A stretch of DNA of 35,480 nt, from assembly GCF_026274175.1 (NCBI RefSeq), contig NZ_JAPHNL010000296.1, positions 1-35,480 of the forward strand, written 5' to 3'. Origin of the DNA: Streptomyces beihaiensis (lineage in GTDB: Bacteria; Actinomycetota; Actinomycetes; Streptomycetales; Streptomycetaceae). The position numbers were made by a program, and so were the translations under genes. The stretch's first letter is position 1, and every line of letters starts with the position of its first letter. The notes below the pieces were generated by a model. That model worked only from the letters and a program-made list of their open reading frames with translations, did not search any database and was not told the origin of the DNA. Positions 6,781 to 14,615 of the stretch are shown in pieces.

Positions 6781-7449
6781 ATGAGCATGCTCACTCCCCC
6801 CGGCATGGGAGGTAAATACCGCATCACGGGAGACAAGTACCCCAGGATGCGGCGCGGCCGTTCACGCAGCAGGATCGTGCTCGCCGTCGTCGCGTCCACC
6901 GCCGCGGTCGGCCTGATCGGCTGGGGCTCCTTCCAGCTGGTCGACGTCTTCACGGGCGGCGGGTCCTCCACCACGGCGGGCCACGGCACCACGCACTGCG
7001 CGACGAACGCGCAACATGCCGCGAGCCGGTCCGAGAGCACGGGCGCCGCGCGCCCCGCGGACCGCATCCCGTCCCCCGCCGAGATCACGGTCAACGTCTT
7101 CAACGCCACGCCCCGCAGCGGCCTGGCCAGGAAGACCGCGGACGAACTCAAGAAGCGCGGGTTCAAGATCGGGGACGTGGCGAACGCGACGGCTCAGTAC
7201 GACAAGAAGGTCAAGGGCCCCGGGATACTGCTCGGCGCGAAGGCGGCGAGCGACACCGCGTTGCCCGTACTCGGCACGCAGCTGTCCGGGGCACAGCGGA
7301 AGCTGGACACCCGGAAGAAGGCGACGGAGGTCGACCTGATCATCGGCTCCGGCTTCACGTCACTCGCGACCAAGTCCGACGCCGACAAGGCCCTCCGGGC
7401 ACTGACCCACCCGAAACCCACGGCTTCGCCTTCGCGGACCTGCGGCTAG
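6781..7449 (+). CDS. Membrane-anchored LytR C-terminal-domain (LytR_C) protein
   Basis: 222 aa. A short basic cytoplasmic N-terminus (about 1-31, RRGRSRSR) precedes one membrane segment (about 32-57, IVLAVVASTAAVGLIGWGSF). The extracytoplasmic part has a Ser/Thr-rich linker and a LytR_C domain (about 98-210): ITVNVFNATPRSGLARKTADELKKRGF and DLIIGSGF. This domain is found at the end of LCP cell-wall ligases and as stand-alone proteins; here the LCP catalytic domain is absent, so a binding or accessory role in the wall is more likely than ligase activity. It is the last gene before the convergent upp. Confidence 0.85.
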   Translation: MSMLTPPGMGGKYRITGDKYPRMRRGRSRSRIVLAVVASTAAVGLIGWGSFQLVDVFTGGGSSTTAGHGTTHCATNAQHAASRSESTGAARPADRIPSPAEITVNVFNATPRSGLARKTADELKKRGFKIGDVANATAQYDKKVKGPGILLGAKAASDTALPVLGTQLSGAQRKLDTRKKATEVDLIIGSGFTSLATKSDADKALRALTHPKPTASPSRTCG

Positions 7450-7511
7450 TACGACCAGAGGGGCCCGAGGAGAGCCACCCCCCTGCGCCCCCTGCGCCCC
7501 CCCCTCAGCCC

Positions 7512-7574
7512 CTTCCAGCCCTTCCAGCCCTTCCAGCCCGTCCGGCCCGTCCGGCCCGTCCGGCCCTTCCGAAG
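7512..7574. repeat. 9-bp tandem array next to the upp 3' end
   Basis: CTTCCAGCC three times (7512-7538), then CGTCCGGCC three times (7539-7565), then a degenerate unit ending at 7574, three bases before the upp stop codon on the opposite strand. Confidence 0.92.
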
Positions 7575-7577
7575 GAA

Positions 7578-8213
7578 CTACTCGGCCGCGCCGTACATCC
7601 GGTCGCCCGCGTCGCCGAGGCCGGGCACGATGTACCCGTTCTCGTTGAGCCGCTCGTCGACCGAGGCCGTCACCACGGTCACCGGCGTGCCCGCGAGCTC
7701 CCGTTCCATGATCTCGACGCCCTCCGGCGCGGCGAGCAGCACCACGGCCGTCACGTCGTCCGCGCCGCGCGCGATCAGTTCCTTGATGGCCGCGACGAGC
7801 GTGCCGCCCGTGGCGAGCATCGGGTCGAGTACGTACACCTGACGTCCGGACAGGTCCTCCGGCATGCGCGTCGCGTACGTGGACGCCTGCAGCGTCTCCT
7901 CGTTGCGGATCATGCCGAGGAAGCCCACCTCGGCGGTCGGCAGCAGCCGCACCATGCCGTCGAGCATGCCGAGGCCAGCGCGCAGGATCGGCACGACCAA
8001 CGGGCGCGGGTACGACAGCTTGACGCCGGTCGTCCGGGAGACGGGGGTGTCGGTGTCGACCTGCTCGGTGCGCACGTCACGGGTCGCCTCGTACGCGAGC
8101 AGGGTGACCAGCTCGTCGGCCAGGCGCCGGAAGGTGGCGGAGTCGGTGCGCTTGTCGCGCAGCGTGGTGAGTTTGTGCGCCACCAACGGGTGGTCGACAA
8201 CCTGCAGACGCAC
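7578..8213 (-). CDS. upp: Uracil phosphoribosyltransferase
   Basis: 211 aa, the usual UPRT length. It converts uracil plus PRPP to UMP in pyrimidine salvage in the cytoplasm. Readable hallmarks: [16 protein letters not shown] at the N-terminus, [15 protein letters not shown], the PRPP loop [11 protein letters not shown], and the uracil-binding C-terminal segment [19 protein letters not shown]. The GTG at 8213 is chosen because TTGGAGG sits 8 bases upstream and the family begins VRLQVVDHP; the longer upstream reading is not coding. It is convergent with the LytR_C gene and divergent from the gene at 8403. GGACCCTTA/GGACCCTTG direct repeats lie in its leader. Confidence 0.96.
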   Translation of the reverse strand: MRLQVVDHPLVAHKLTTLRDKRTDSATFRRLADELVTLLAYEATRDVRTEQVDTDTPVSRTTGVKLSYPRPLVVPILRAGLGMLDGMVRLLPTAEVGFLGMIRNEETLQASTYATRMPEDLSGRQVYVLDPMLATGGTLVAAIKELIARGADDVTAVVLLAAPEGVEIMERELAGTPVTVVTASVDERLNENGYIVPGLGDAGDRMYGAAE

Positions 8214-8402
8214 GGTTACTACCTCCAAGGGTCCTAAGGGTCCCCAACAGCAATGACGGCCGCTTGTGGCGACCCTTGCCACCAGGCTACCGGCGCCCGC
8301 CCCCGGCTCCGGGACGGCCGACCGGCCCCTCGGCCGCCCACTGGCATCGACCGCCGTGCCCGAGGGACAGTGGAGAGGATTCACCCATGGGAGTGACGAC
8401 CG

Positions 8403-8762
8403 GTGGAGACTGGGGTGGTGTGGCCCATGCCGGACCGCGAACGCCGACGACAGCCCGAACGGGAGCCCGAGTGGAAACGGCCCCCGTCGGCCGACTCCGA
8501 CGCGGAGACGGACACCGTGACGAACACCGAGACGGACTCCTGGACGCACTCCGGGACAGACGCCGAGACAACGGGCTCCGGGCCGGACGCCGACACGGAC
8601 GCCGACACGGACTCCGAGACGGACGCGGAGCGCAGACGGCGTCGGGCCCTGTTCCTGCGTGAGCTGACCGAGGCCCGTGAGCTGCGTGCCCGCGTCCAGC
8701 CGCGCCGCGCGAGAGCGGCGAGAATGCGTCAGCACATGAGGATGCGCACTTTCCGCTGGTGA
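8403..8762 (+). CDS. Small charged protein, conserved C-terminus, function unknown
   Basis: 119 aa from GTG 8403 (GGGAG 7-9 bases upstream); an ATG at 8427 is an alternative. The middle (about 30-75) is an acidic D/T/E/S low-complexity tract from 6- to 9-bp repeats. The C-terminal 40 residues ([20 protein letters not shown] then a very Arg-rich end, [18 protein letters not shown]) are helical, strongly basic and probably the conserved part. That end could bind RNA, DNA or membrane; no domain is recognised. It lies between upp (divergent) and the tRNA-deaminase genes. Confidence 0.6.
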   Translation: METGVVWPMPDRERRRQPEREPEWKRPPSADSDAETDTVTNTETDSWTHSGTDAETTGSGPDADTDADTDSETDAERRRRRALFLRELTEARELRARVQPRRARAARMRQHMRMRTFRW

Positions 8763-8814
8763 CCCGACACGATGTCCACCGATCTCAACGGATCTGACCG
8801 ATACGGGCGTGCGC

Positions 8815-8905
8815 GGACCACGCGGACCACGGGGACCACGGGGACTGCGCGCGCCTGCGCGGACCGCGCGGACTGCACGGACTGCACGGACTGCACGGAC
8901 TGCGT
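8815..8905. repeat. 9-bp tandem array in a 400-bp gap
   Basis: About ten units: GGACCACGC, GGACCACGG twice, GGACTGCGC, one off-length unit, then GGACCGCGC, GGACTGCAC three times and GGACTGCGT. The gap 8763-9164 otherwise shows only a GC-rich stretch with a small CCCC-GCC-GGGG hairpin near 9112 and the ribosome site of the next gene. The array is in frame with that gene but precedes its real start. Confidence 0.88.
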
Positions 8906-9164
8906 GCACCGACACGGACCTGCACGAACCACCCAGCCGCCGGCCCCCCGCCCCGGCCGCCGACACGCCGCCGGAACGCCGCCGGGACCCCCGTTCCGCC
9001 GGGCCGTTGAGGGCGCGCAGCCAACACAGCGAGCGGAAGACCTCTCCTGGAGCCCTTCTTTCTGCCACGATTCCGAGTGGGCGGGGCTGAGCTGCACTCC
9101 CCTCCCGACAACCCCGCCGGGGGGACCCCCGACCGGCACACCTGAGACCAGTGGGAGAGTCACG

Positions 9165-9722
9165 GTGTACTTCGCCGCACTGCTCGCGCGCACCGAAGAC
9201 GGGTGGGAAGCGAGCGATACAGAGCTCGACGACGTGGAGACCTTGTCGGACCTGTCCGACCTGGCCCGCGAAGCGGCTGCCGAGGCCGGCGCCGAGGACG
9301 ACACGGTCCTCGTCTTCATCGAACAGGAGGACACCTGGTTCGGCGTCGTCCGTGTGGACGGCGAGGACGACCCTCGCATCTTTGTCTCCGACGCCGCCGC
9401 GGCAGCCCGGAGCAGCTATGGCGAGATCCTGCTCACCGACGAACTGCTCGGCAAGGAACCGGACGGGCCCGGCGGCATCGACGACCTCGACGCCCTCGAC
9501 CTGGACGGCACCGAGGACGGCGAGCCTGAGAACGCGGACGACGAGGACGAGGACGACGGTTCCGGCGCCTCGGCGGTACCCGCCGGGCCGATCGGGGACA
9601 CCGGGCTCCTCGCCGACCTCGGCGTCTCCGACAAGGAACTGCTGTCCCTCGACAGCTCGGACGCGCTCAGCGACATCGCCGAAGTGCTGGGAGCCGCGGA
9701 GGTGCTCGAGACAGTGCGCTGA
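9165..9722 (+). CDS. tRNA-adenosine-deaminase-associated protein
   Basis: 185 aa. It begins [20 protein letters not shown], typical of the actinobacterial family always found beside tadA. The N-terminal half forms a compact alpha/beta domain ([31 protein letters not shown]). A very acidic linker (DDEDEDDG, about 120-140) follows, then a short helical C-terminus ([15 protein letters not shown]). The GTG at 9165 has GGGAGAG upstream; longer readings run into repeat DNA. It lies 65 bp before tadA in the same direction. It is inferred to assist TadA or tRNA binding; direct evidence is not in the sequence. Confidence 0.88.
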   Translation: MYFAALLARTEDGWEASDTELDDVETLSDLSDLAREAAAEAGAEDDTVLVFIEQEDTWFGVVRVDGEDDPRIFVSDAAAAARSSYGEILLTDELLGKEPDGPGGIDDLDALDLDGTEDGEPENADDEDEDDGSGASAVPAGPIGDTGLLADLGVSDKELLSLDSSDALSDIAEVLGAAEVLETVR

Positions 9723-9775
9723 CCGTCGCGGCGGGTGGCCGGACGTCCACCGGGTACGGCCGTCACCCCCGGGGA

Positions 9776-9781
9776 TACATT
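9776..9781 (+). promoter_or_regulatory. -10-like TACATT placed for a leaderless tadA transcript
   Basis: TACATT, six bases (CCCCAG), then the GTG at 9788. No good -35 is seen. If this start is used, the repeat-encoded N-terminal tail of TadA is made. Confidence 0.35.
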
Positions 9782-9787
9782 CCCCAG

Positions 9788-10384
9788 GTGACACCCGGAC
9801 CGCCCCACCCCCCCGAAGCCCCCGATCCCGTCGAAGTCCCCGATCCCCCCGAAGCCCCCGATTACCCCGAACTCCCCGATCCCTCCGCAGCCCCCGATCC
9901 CGTACGAGACCCTTGGGCGCCGCTCATGCGGCAGGCGCTGGCCGAGGCCGGGCTCGCCGCCGCGAGCGGCGATGTCCCGGTCGGCGCCGTCGTGGTCGGC
10001 CCCGACGGCACGAGCGTGCTCGCGACCGCGCACAACGAGCGGGAACTGACCGGCGACCCCACGGCCCACGCCGAGGTCCTGGCGATCCGCCGCGCGGCAC
10101 AGGCCCTCGGCGGTTGGCGGCTGACCGGGTGCACACTCGTCGTCACCCTGGAACCGTGCACGCTGTGCGCGGGCGCGGCAGTCCACTCCCGGCTCGACCG
10201 GGTCGTCTACGGCGCCCGCGACGAGAAGGCCGGAGCGGCGGGTTCACTGTGGGACCTGATCCGCGACCGGCGGCTCAACCACCGCCCCGAGGTGATCGGC
10301 GGTGTGCTGGCCGACGCGTGCGCCGAGCCCCTCACCCGCTTCTTCCGAGATACGGATTTCAGACCACAGCCGCCTATGGGCTAG
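9788..10384 (+). CDS. tadA: tRNA-specific adenosine deaminase with a Pro/Asp-repeat N-terminal tail
   Basis: 198 aa. TadA deaminates A34 to inosine in the tRNA-Arg(ACG) wobble position. The zinc site is complete: H94-A-E96 (TAHAEVLA) with Glu as proton shuttle, and EPCTLCAGA giving C124 and C127. [10 protein letters not shown] and the C-terminal helix ending LTRFFR are family-typical. Family proteins usually start near M47 ([10 protein letters not shown]); here 46 extra residues of PDPxE/PEAP repeats, encoded by 9-bp DNA units, precede it. An ATG at 9926 is an alternative start. The stop is 10 bp before tRNA-Ser(CGA). Its substrate tRNA-Arg(ACG) is encoded at 32693-32765. Confidence 0.95.
   Translation: MTPGPPHPPEAPDPVEVPDPPEAPDYPELPDPSAAPDPVRDPWAPLMRQALAEAGLAAASGDVPVGAVVVGPDGTSVLATAHNERELTGDPTAHAEVLAIRRAAQALGGWRLTGCTLVVTLEPCTLCAGAAVHSRLDRVVYGARDEKAGAAGSLWDLIRDRRLNHRPEVIGGVLADACAEPLTRFFRDTDFRPQPPMG
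9807..9905 (+). repeat. 9-bp tandem units in the tadA 5' end
   Basis: CCCGATCCC-type units alternate with CCCGAAGCC/GTCGAAGTC-type units about eleven times, giving the PDPxE peptide repeat. Confidence 0.8.
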
Positions 10385-10394
10385 AGTTCCTCTC

Positions 10395-10479
10395 GGTAGC
10401 GTGTCCGAGCGGCCGAAGGAGCTCGCCTCGAAAGCGAGTGTGGCGCAAGTCACCGTGGGTTCAAATCCCACCGCTACCG
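10395..10479 (+). tRNA. tRNA-Ser (anticodon CGA)
   Basis: 85 nt. Acceptor GGTAGCG pairs with CGCTACC; discriminator G at 10479. The anticodon arm CTCGC-CTCGAAA-GCGAG gives anticodon CGA (reads UCG). A long variable arm (class II) and T-arm GTGGG-TTCAAAT-CCCAC are present. No encoded CCA. A strong terminator follows. Confidence 0.96.
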
Positions 10480-10488
10480 CAGGTAGAC

Positions 10489-10520
10489 GAAGGGCCCGGT
10501 CCACTTGGACCGGGCCCTTC
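10489..10520 (+). terminator. Terminator of the tRNA-Ser(CGA) transcript
   Basis: A 14-bp perfect stem (GAAGGGCCCGGTCC and complement) with a 4-base loop, 9 bases after the tRNA. Confidence 0.88.
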
Positions 10521-10604
10521 GTGCTGCTCCTGCGTGGGCCGCTTCGCACTGAAGTACGTTCGGCCCATGACGCATGCCATGGAGGCCGGCGCGGAGTTCG
10601 CCCC

Positions 10605-11126
10605 GTGAGCGGCTGGTGGGACTACTTGGAGGCGTCGACCCGCCAGGAGGTCGACGCCGACGTGCTGGGCGACCGTCCGCTCATGGCGGTCAAGGCCGTG
10701 TGGGAGGCCCTGCGCCCGCTGGGAGTCGGGCTGGGCGAGGCGGAGCAAGTGGTGTACGCGCGCTACGAGGCGCTTGGCGATCGCGTGCGGTACACCCCGC
10801 CCGACCGTCTCGACACCCCCGCGCTCGCGGCCCGCGCCGCGGCACTCCCCGGCCGAGTGACCGCTGTTGAGGCTCTCTGGGACGGCGACACCTTCCACGA
10901 CTGGTTCGTGGTGCTGGTAGCGGTCCTTGACCGTCCGAGCGGGGAAGGCCACCTGGCGACCGTCCGGCAAGGCTCCGGCGTCGCTCAGGCGAGTGCCGCC
11001 GCGGCCGAGGCGGGCCGGGCCCTGGCCGACCACCTCGGGGTCCCGTTCCACTTCGCCTCCCCGGACGTTCCCGACGACACGGCTCCACGCCCGCGGACGG
11101 GCGAGGGCCTGTCGGAAGGCTCATGA
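10605..11126 (+). CDS. Conserved hypothetical cytoplasmic protein, 173 aa
   Basis: Starts VSGWWDYLEASTRQEVDADV from the GTG at 10605, with a GGAG motif about 9 bases upstream. Two parts are readable: an N-terminal helical region (DRPLMAVKAVWEALRPLGVG, VVYARYEALGDRV) and an alpha/beta part (VTAVEALWDGDTFHDWFVVLVAVL). No signal peptide, membrane segment or known catalytic motif is visible. I do not recognise the family beyond its likely Streptomyces conservation next to tRNA-Ser. Coding is supported by frame length and codon bias. Confidence 0.72.
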   Translation: MSGWWDYLEASTRQEVDADVLGDRPLMAVKAVWEALRPLGVGLGEAEQVVYARYEALGDRVRYTPPDRLDTPALAARAAALPGRVTAVEALWDGDTFHDWFVVLVAVLDRPSGEGHLATVRQGSGVAQASAAAAEAGRALADHLGVPFHFASPDVPDDTAPRPRTGEGLSEGS

Positions 11127-11182
11127 CCATCCCGCGACCGCAGCCCCGCTCAGGTCCTCACCCCGACTCAGAACCCCAGGCC

Positions 11183-11230
11183 GAGCCCAAGTCCGGGTCC
11201 GAGTCCGAGCCCAAGTCCGGGTCCGAGTCC
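11183..11230. repeat. 24-bp tandem duplication in the gap after the 173-aa gene
   Basis: Two perfect 24-bp copies at 11183-11206 and 11207-11230. Each unit is itself built from GTCCGAG-like 6-bp motifs. It sits between the stop at 11126 and the terminator at 11239. Confidence 0.92.
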
Positions 11231-11238
11231 GAGCCCGA

Positions 11239-11274
11239 AGAGCCCCGGCGCCTGACCAGGGGCGCCGGGGCTCT
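11239..11274. terminator. Strong intrinsic-type hairpin, 14-bp perfect stem
   Basis: AGAGCCCCGGCGCC (11239-11252) pairs with its complement at 11261-11274 over an 8-base loop. It probably ends the transcript of the gene at 10605. Confidence 0.82.
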
Positions 11275-11288
11275 CCGTCCCGCTCGGG

Positions 11289-11329
11289 TCGGGGGGAACG
11301 GCATCGGGGGGACAAGCCGTTCCCCCCGA
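11289..11329. other. Second perfect 14-bp hairpin; rest of the 470-bp gap
   Basis: TCGGGGGGAACGGC (11289-11302) pairs with its complement at 11316-11329 over a 13-base loop that repeats the G-run. It lies only 15 bp beyond the previous hairpin. The remaining gap (11330-11598) has no credible ORF; a -10-like TAGACT at 11554-11559 probably serves the next gene. Confidence 0.75.
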
Positions 11330-11598
11330 TGAGGACGATCTCCCGTAGCCCACGCCGCGTCAGGGGGAAGCAGCGGCGCGAGCCCCGCAGTCGGGGGGTC
11401 GTCCCTGCCCTTCGGATTCCTGCCAGATCCTCCGGGCTCGCCACCCATCCTGCGCCACCGGCACCGCCGTGAGCAGCAGCAAAAGACCCGTAAGCGGAGG
11501 TCGTTGGTCCTTAAAGGTCAGGTGAGTACGGGGCCGGGTCCCACGGGCCGGGTTAGACTCGCGCCCGGCACCGGGGATCACCTGCACGAGGGACCCCT

Positions 11599-11844
11599 GT
11601 GACGGACGGGAACGACGGACACACAGGGCCGGCAGGACAGGACCGCGGACAGGACCAGGGGAGGCCGAGCGTGGTGCAGGCGAAAAAGGTGAGTCTGTAC
11701 GTCGCGATCGTGTTCGTGCTCTACGTGATCATCACGGACCCCGCCAAGGCCGCCGACTACGTCCAGATAGGGTTCGAGGGCATATCCAGCGCCGCGAAGT
11801 CCGTCGGCGACTTCATGACGTGGGTCGTCAACGGAGGCAAGTGA
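11599..11844 (+). CDS. Small single-span membrane protein, function unknown
   Basis: 81 aa from GTG 11599 (GAGGGA 5 bases upstream). Starts at GTG 11671 or 11674 are equally plausible, with GGGGAGG upstream, and would give about 57 aa beginning at VQAKKVSLY. A hydrophilic N-terminus is followed by one membrane segment (VSLYVAIVFVLYVIITD) and a short amphipathic tail (IGFEGISSAAKSVGDFMTWVV). The core looks strongly conserved in streptomycetes. It is probably co-transcribed with the Dabb gene 42 bp downstream. Start choice is the main doubt. Confidence 0.72.
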   Translation: MTDGNDGHTGPAGQDRGQDQGRPSVVQAKKVSLYVAIVFVLYVIITDPAKAADYVQIGFEGISSAAKSVGDFMTWVVNGGK

Positions 11845-11886
11845 GCCCCCGGCGCCGCCCGGCACCAAGCCCCTGGGAGCAACTCC

Positions 11887-12180
11887 GTGATCCGCCACCT
11901 GGTCCTCTTCAAGCTCAACGACGGCGTCAGCCGCGACGAACCGCGTGTCGTCGAAGGCGTCAGGGCCTTCCGCGCGCTGGGCGAGCAGATCCCCGAGCTG
12001 CGGTTCTGGGAGTGCGACTGGAACATCACCGACCGGCCCATCGCGTACGACTTCGCGATCAACTCGGCCGTCGAGGACACCGACGCCCTCAAGCGCTACA
12101 TCGAGCACCCCGCGCACCAGGCGGGTGTCGCTCTGTGGCGCGAGTTCGCCACCTGGGTGATCGCCGACTACGAGTTCTGA
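11887..12180 (+). CDS. Dabb-family (stress-responsive alpha/beta barrel) protein
   Basis: 97 aa, beginning VIRHLVLFKLNDGVSRDE, the signature first strand of Dabb proteins, with the later strands FWECDWNITDRP, YDFAINSAVEDTDALKRYIEHPAHQ and the end VIADYEF. These form a dimeric ferredoxin-like barrel. The role in bacteria is undefined; some relatives are cyclases or heme-binding enzymes. The GTG at 11887 has GGGAG 7 bases upstream. A terminator follows, separating it from sigF. Confidence 0.88.
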   Translation: MIRHLVLFKLNDGVSRDEPRVVEGVRAFRALGEQIPELRFWECDWNITDRPIAYDFAINSAVEDTDALKRYIEHPAHQAGVALWREFATWVIADYEF

Positions 12181-12204
12181 CCGCCCTCCTCTCCGTCTCA
12201 TCAC

Positions 12205-12233
12205 CAGCCCCTCGCCGAAACGGCGGGGGGCTG
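12205..12233 (+). terminator. Terminator after the Dabb gene
   Basis: CAGCCCCTCGCCG, loop AAA, then CGGCGGGGGGCTG: a 13-bp stem with one T-G wobble, 24 bases after the stop. Confidence 0.85.
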
Positions 12234-12318
12234 TTCCGCGTCCATCCCCAACACGTGGTTATGCGGTGCTTGCACACAGTGCACATGTCTTGTGATGCTA
12301 TGACCGCTTTTGACCGAT

Positions 12319-12345
12319 GAGTTGACGGAAGACGAGTTGACGGAA
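12319..12345 (+). repeat. Direct repeat GAGTTGACGGAA upstream of sigF
   Basis: GAGTTGACGGAA occurs at 12319-12330 and 12334-12345, a 15-bp period. Each copy contains TTGACG, the Streptomyces -35 consensus. The copies end 18 bp before the likely sigF start, so they lie in the 5' leader or act as a binding site. Confidence 0.7.
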
Positions 12346-12363
12346 ACAGAGGTGGCGTTGACC

Positions 12364-13179
12364 GTGCCGGCCAGTACTGCGCCTCAAACGGCCCCGGAGG
12401 GGGCGCCCGCCAAATCCCGCGGCGCCGACACCCGGGCGCTGACACAGGTCCTCTTCGCGCAACTCAAGGAGGTGCCGCAGGGCAGCCCGGAGCACTCCCG
12501 GCTGCGCGGCGCCCTGATCGAGGCGAACCTGCCGCTGGTCCGGTACGCCGCGGCCCGCTTCCGCAGCCGCAACGAGCCGATGGAGGACGTCGTCCAGGTC
12601 GGGACCATCGGGCTGATCAACGCCATCGACCGCTTCGACCCGGACCGCGGGGTGCAGTTCCCGACCTTCGCCATGCCGACCGTCGTCGGTGAGATCAAGC
12701 GGTACTTCCGGGACAACGTCCGCACCGTCCACGTACCGCGCCGCCTCCACGAGCTGTGGGTGCAGGTCAACAGCGCCACCGAGGACCTGACGACCGCCTT
12801 CGGCCGCTCCCCCACCACCGCCGAGATCGCCGAGCGGCTCCGCATCACCGAGGAGGAAGTCCTCACCTGCATCGAGGCGGGCCGCTCGTACCACGCGACG
12901 TCCCTGGAGGCCGCCCAGGAGGGCGACGGCATGCCGGGGCTCCTCGACCGGCTCGGCTACGAGGACCCGGAGCTGGACGGCGTCGAACACCGTGACCTCG
13001 TACGGCATCTGCTCGTACAGCTGCCCGAGCGCGAGCAGCGCATCCTGCTGCTGCGGTACTACAACAACCTGACGCAGTCGCAGATCAGCGCCGAGCTCGG
13101 CGTCTCGCAGATGCACGTGTCAAGGCTCCTCGCCCGGAGCTTCGCCCGGCTGCGATCCGCAAACAGGATCGATGCGTAG
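12364..13179 (+). CDS. sigF: SigB/SigF/SigG-family RNA polymerase sigma factor, SigF-like
   Basis: 271 aa. Region 2 (about 50-120) reads [59 protein letters not shown]. Region 3 follows ([19 protein letters not shown]), then region 4 ([46 protein letters not shown], read as separate parts) with its HTH. In Streptomyces SigF is needed late in spore maturation. The order (TadA side first, second paralogue after) and the start PASTAPQ match the S. coelicolor SigF I remember. GTG 12364 is chosen on that basis, with GGTGG 8 bases upstream; a TTG at 12310 is the longest alternative. No anti-sigma gene is adjacent. Confidence 0.9.
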   Translation: MPASTAPQTAPEGAPAKSRGADTRALTQVLFAQLKEVPQGSPEHSRLRGALIEANLPLVRYAAARFRSRNEPMEDVVQVGTIGLINAIDRFDPDRGVQFPTFAMPTVVGEIKRYFRDNVRTVHVPRRLHELWVQVNSATEDLTTAFGRSPTTAEIAERLRITEEEVLTCIEAGRSYHATSLEAAQEGDGMPGLLDRLGYEDPELDGVEHRDLVRHLLVQLPEREQRILLLRYYNNLTQSQISAELGVSQMHVSRLLARSFARLRSANRIDA

Positions 13180-13274
13180 CTGAATCGGGTAGAGCGGTCC
13201 AGGGGCGAATTCTCGACAGAATCACGTTCACGCCCAGCCACACCCCTTGTTTCCTGCGGCGATTCACCCTTTCC

Positions 13275-13315
13275 ATGTCGACATGTCACTACAGCGTGTT
13301 GCCGACATGTGACAT
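13275..13315. promoter_or_regulatory. Inverted repeats upstream of the second sigma gene
   Basis: ATGTCGACAT (13275-13284) is self-complementary. ATGTCAC (13283-13289) is mirrored by GTGACAT (13309-13315), and CGACATGT occurs twice (13279, 13304). The stretch is AT-rich for this genome and lies 110-150 bp before the start at 13426. Candidate operator for a developmental regulator; which one is unknown. Confidence 0.4.
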
Positions 13316-13425
13316 TCTGCTGGAACCGCGTTTGGCGCAGCCTCACGACCGGTATTCAGGTGGAGGCTGCGCTCCTACCTGACGGGAGCGCCCGCCGCGA
13401 CCGTCCGCGACCTCAAGGGGGTGGC

Positions 13426-14421
13426 ATGTCCGCAGACGAGGGCAGCTCGAAGGTGCTCACACGCACGCTCGGCACGCTCCGTACGCCCGGCGATGCGAAC
13501 GACTCCGCACCTGCCGCGCTCAGCGACGACGACCAGCGGACGCTGGTCGTCGCCCCGCAGACACCCGAGGTGTCCGAGGCACCGGGCGTGCCGGGGGCGC
13601 CGGACGGGCCCGGCCTCTCGGGCGCCTCCGAACCGCCGGTACCCACCGAGACCTCCGGGGCCATCGACACCCGGACCCTCTCCCGTTCCCTGTTCCTGCG
13701 CCTGGCCACGCTCGGCGAGGACAGCCCGGAGCGGGTCTACGTACGTGACACCCTCATCGAGCTCAACCTGCCGCTGGTGCGGTACGCGGCGGCCCGCTTC
13801 CGCAGCCGGAACGAGCCGATGGAGGACATCGTCCAGGTCGGGACCATCGGGCTGATCAAGGCGATCGACCGGTTCGACTGCGAACGGGGCGTGGAGTTCC
13901 CGACGTTCGCGATGCCGACCGTCGTCGGCGAGATCAAGCGGTTCTTCCGGGACACGTCGTGGTCGGTGCGCGTGCCGCGCCGCCTCCAGGAGCTGCGGCT
14001 CGCCCTCACCAAGGCCAGCGACGAACTCTCGCAGAGGCTTGACCGCTCGCCGACCGTCCCCGAACTCGCCGCGGCCCTCGGCGTCTCGGAGGAGGACGTG
14101 GTCGACGGCCTCGCGGTCGGGAACGCGTACACGGCTTCCTCGCTCGACTCCCCCGCGCCCGAGGACGACGGCGGCGAGGGGTCGCTCGCCGACCGGCTCG
14201 GGTACGAGGACTCGGCGCTTGAGGGAGTCGAGTACCGGGAGTCGCTCAAGCCGCTGCTGGCGAAGCTGCCGCCCCGCGAGCGGCGGATCATCATGCTGCG
14301 GTTCTTCGCGAACATGACGCAGTCGCAGATCGGAGAGGAAGTCGGGATCTCCCAGATGCACGTGTCGCGACTACTGACCCGCACTCTCGCGCAACTGCGG
14401 GAGGGACTGATCTCGGACTGA
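13426..14421 (+). CDS. sigN: SigB/SigF/SigG-family sigma factor, SigN-like
   Basis: 331 aa from ATG 13426 (AAGGGGG just upstream). A ~75-residue Pro/Ala/Asp-rich N-terminal extension precedes the sigma core. Region 2 is nearly identical to the preceding sigma ([55 protein letters not shown]). Region 3 (RSPTVPELAAALGVSEEDV) and region 4 (LPPRERRIIMLRFFANMTQS, then [18 protein letters not shown]) are intact. Core identity is high enough to suggest a tandem duplication of an ancestral gene. The symbol rests on position next to sigF; the family call is firm. A 10-11-bp tandem array begins at its stop codon. Confidence 0.88.
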   Translation: MSADEGSSKVLTRTLGTLRTPGDANDSAPAALSDDDQRTLVVAPQTPEVSEAPGVPGAPDGPGLSGASEPPVPTETSGAIDTRTLSRSLFLRLATLGEDSPERVYVRDTLIELNLPLVRYAAARFRSRNEPMEDIVQVGTIGLIKAIDRFDCERGVEFPTFAMPTVVGEIKRFFRDTSWSVRVPRRLQELRLALTKASDELSQRLDRSPTVPELAAALGVSEEDVVDGLAVGNAYTASSLDSPAPEDDGGEGSLADRLGYEDSALEGVEYRESLKPLLAKLPPRERRIIMLRFFANMTQSQIGEEVGISQMHVSRLLTRTLAQLREGLISD

Positions 14422-14536
14422 CCTCGACTGGCCTCGACTGGCCTCGGGCTGACCTCGACTGGCCTCGGGCTGACCTCGCTGCTCCCGACTGCGCTCCACC
14501 GCTCTCGACCGCTCTCGACCGCTCTCGGACTGACCT
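14412..14536. repeat. 10-11-bp tandem array that starts at the sigN-like stop codon
   Basis: CTCGGACTGAC (14412-14422, containing the TGA) is followed by CTCGACTGGC twice, CTCGGGCTGAC, CTCGACTGGC, CTCGGGCTGAC, then CTCTCGACCG-type units. The array ends with CTCTCGGACTGAC and CTCTGA. Confidence 0.85.
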
Positions 14537-14615
14537 CTGAGTGAAGGCCGCGCGTCAGGCTCTCCCTCACCTGCCGGGGTTCCCGTTTGACGGTTCGTCA
14601 GACACACTGTGGGCC

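Noticed and set aside
8815-8905. CRISPR-like look of the repeat arrays
   Set aside because: Units touch without spacers and are 7-24 bp, and no cas gene is present.
10489-11329. Riboswitch or structured RNA around the hairpins
   Set aside because: Only simple stems are visible, with no multi-branch conserved core; the first is a tRNA terminator and the others terminator-like.
12310-12363. TTG start extending SigF by 18 residues
   Set aside because: The extension is encoded by the GAGTTGACGGAA repeat and the known SigF start matches GTG 12364.
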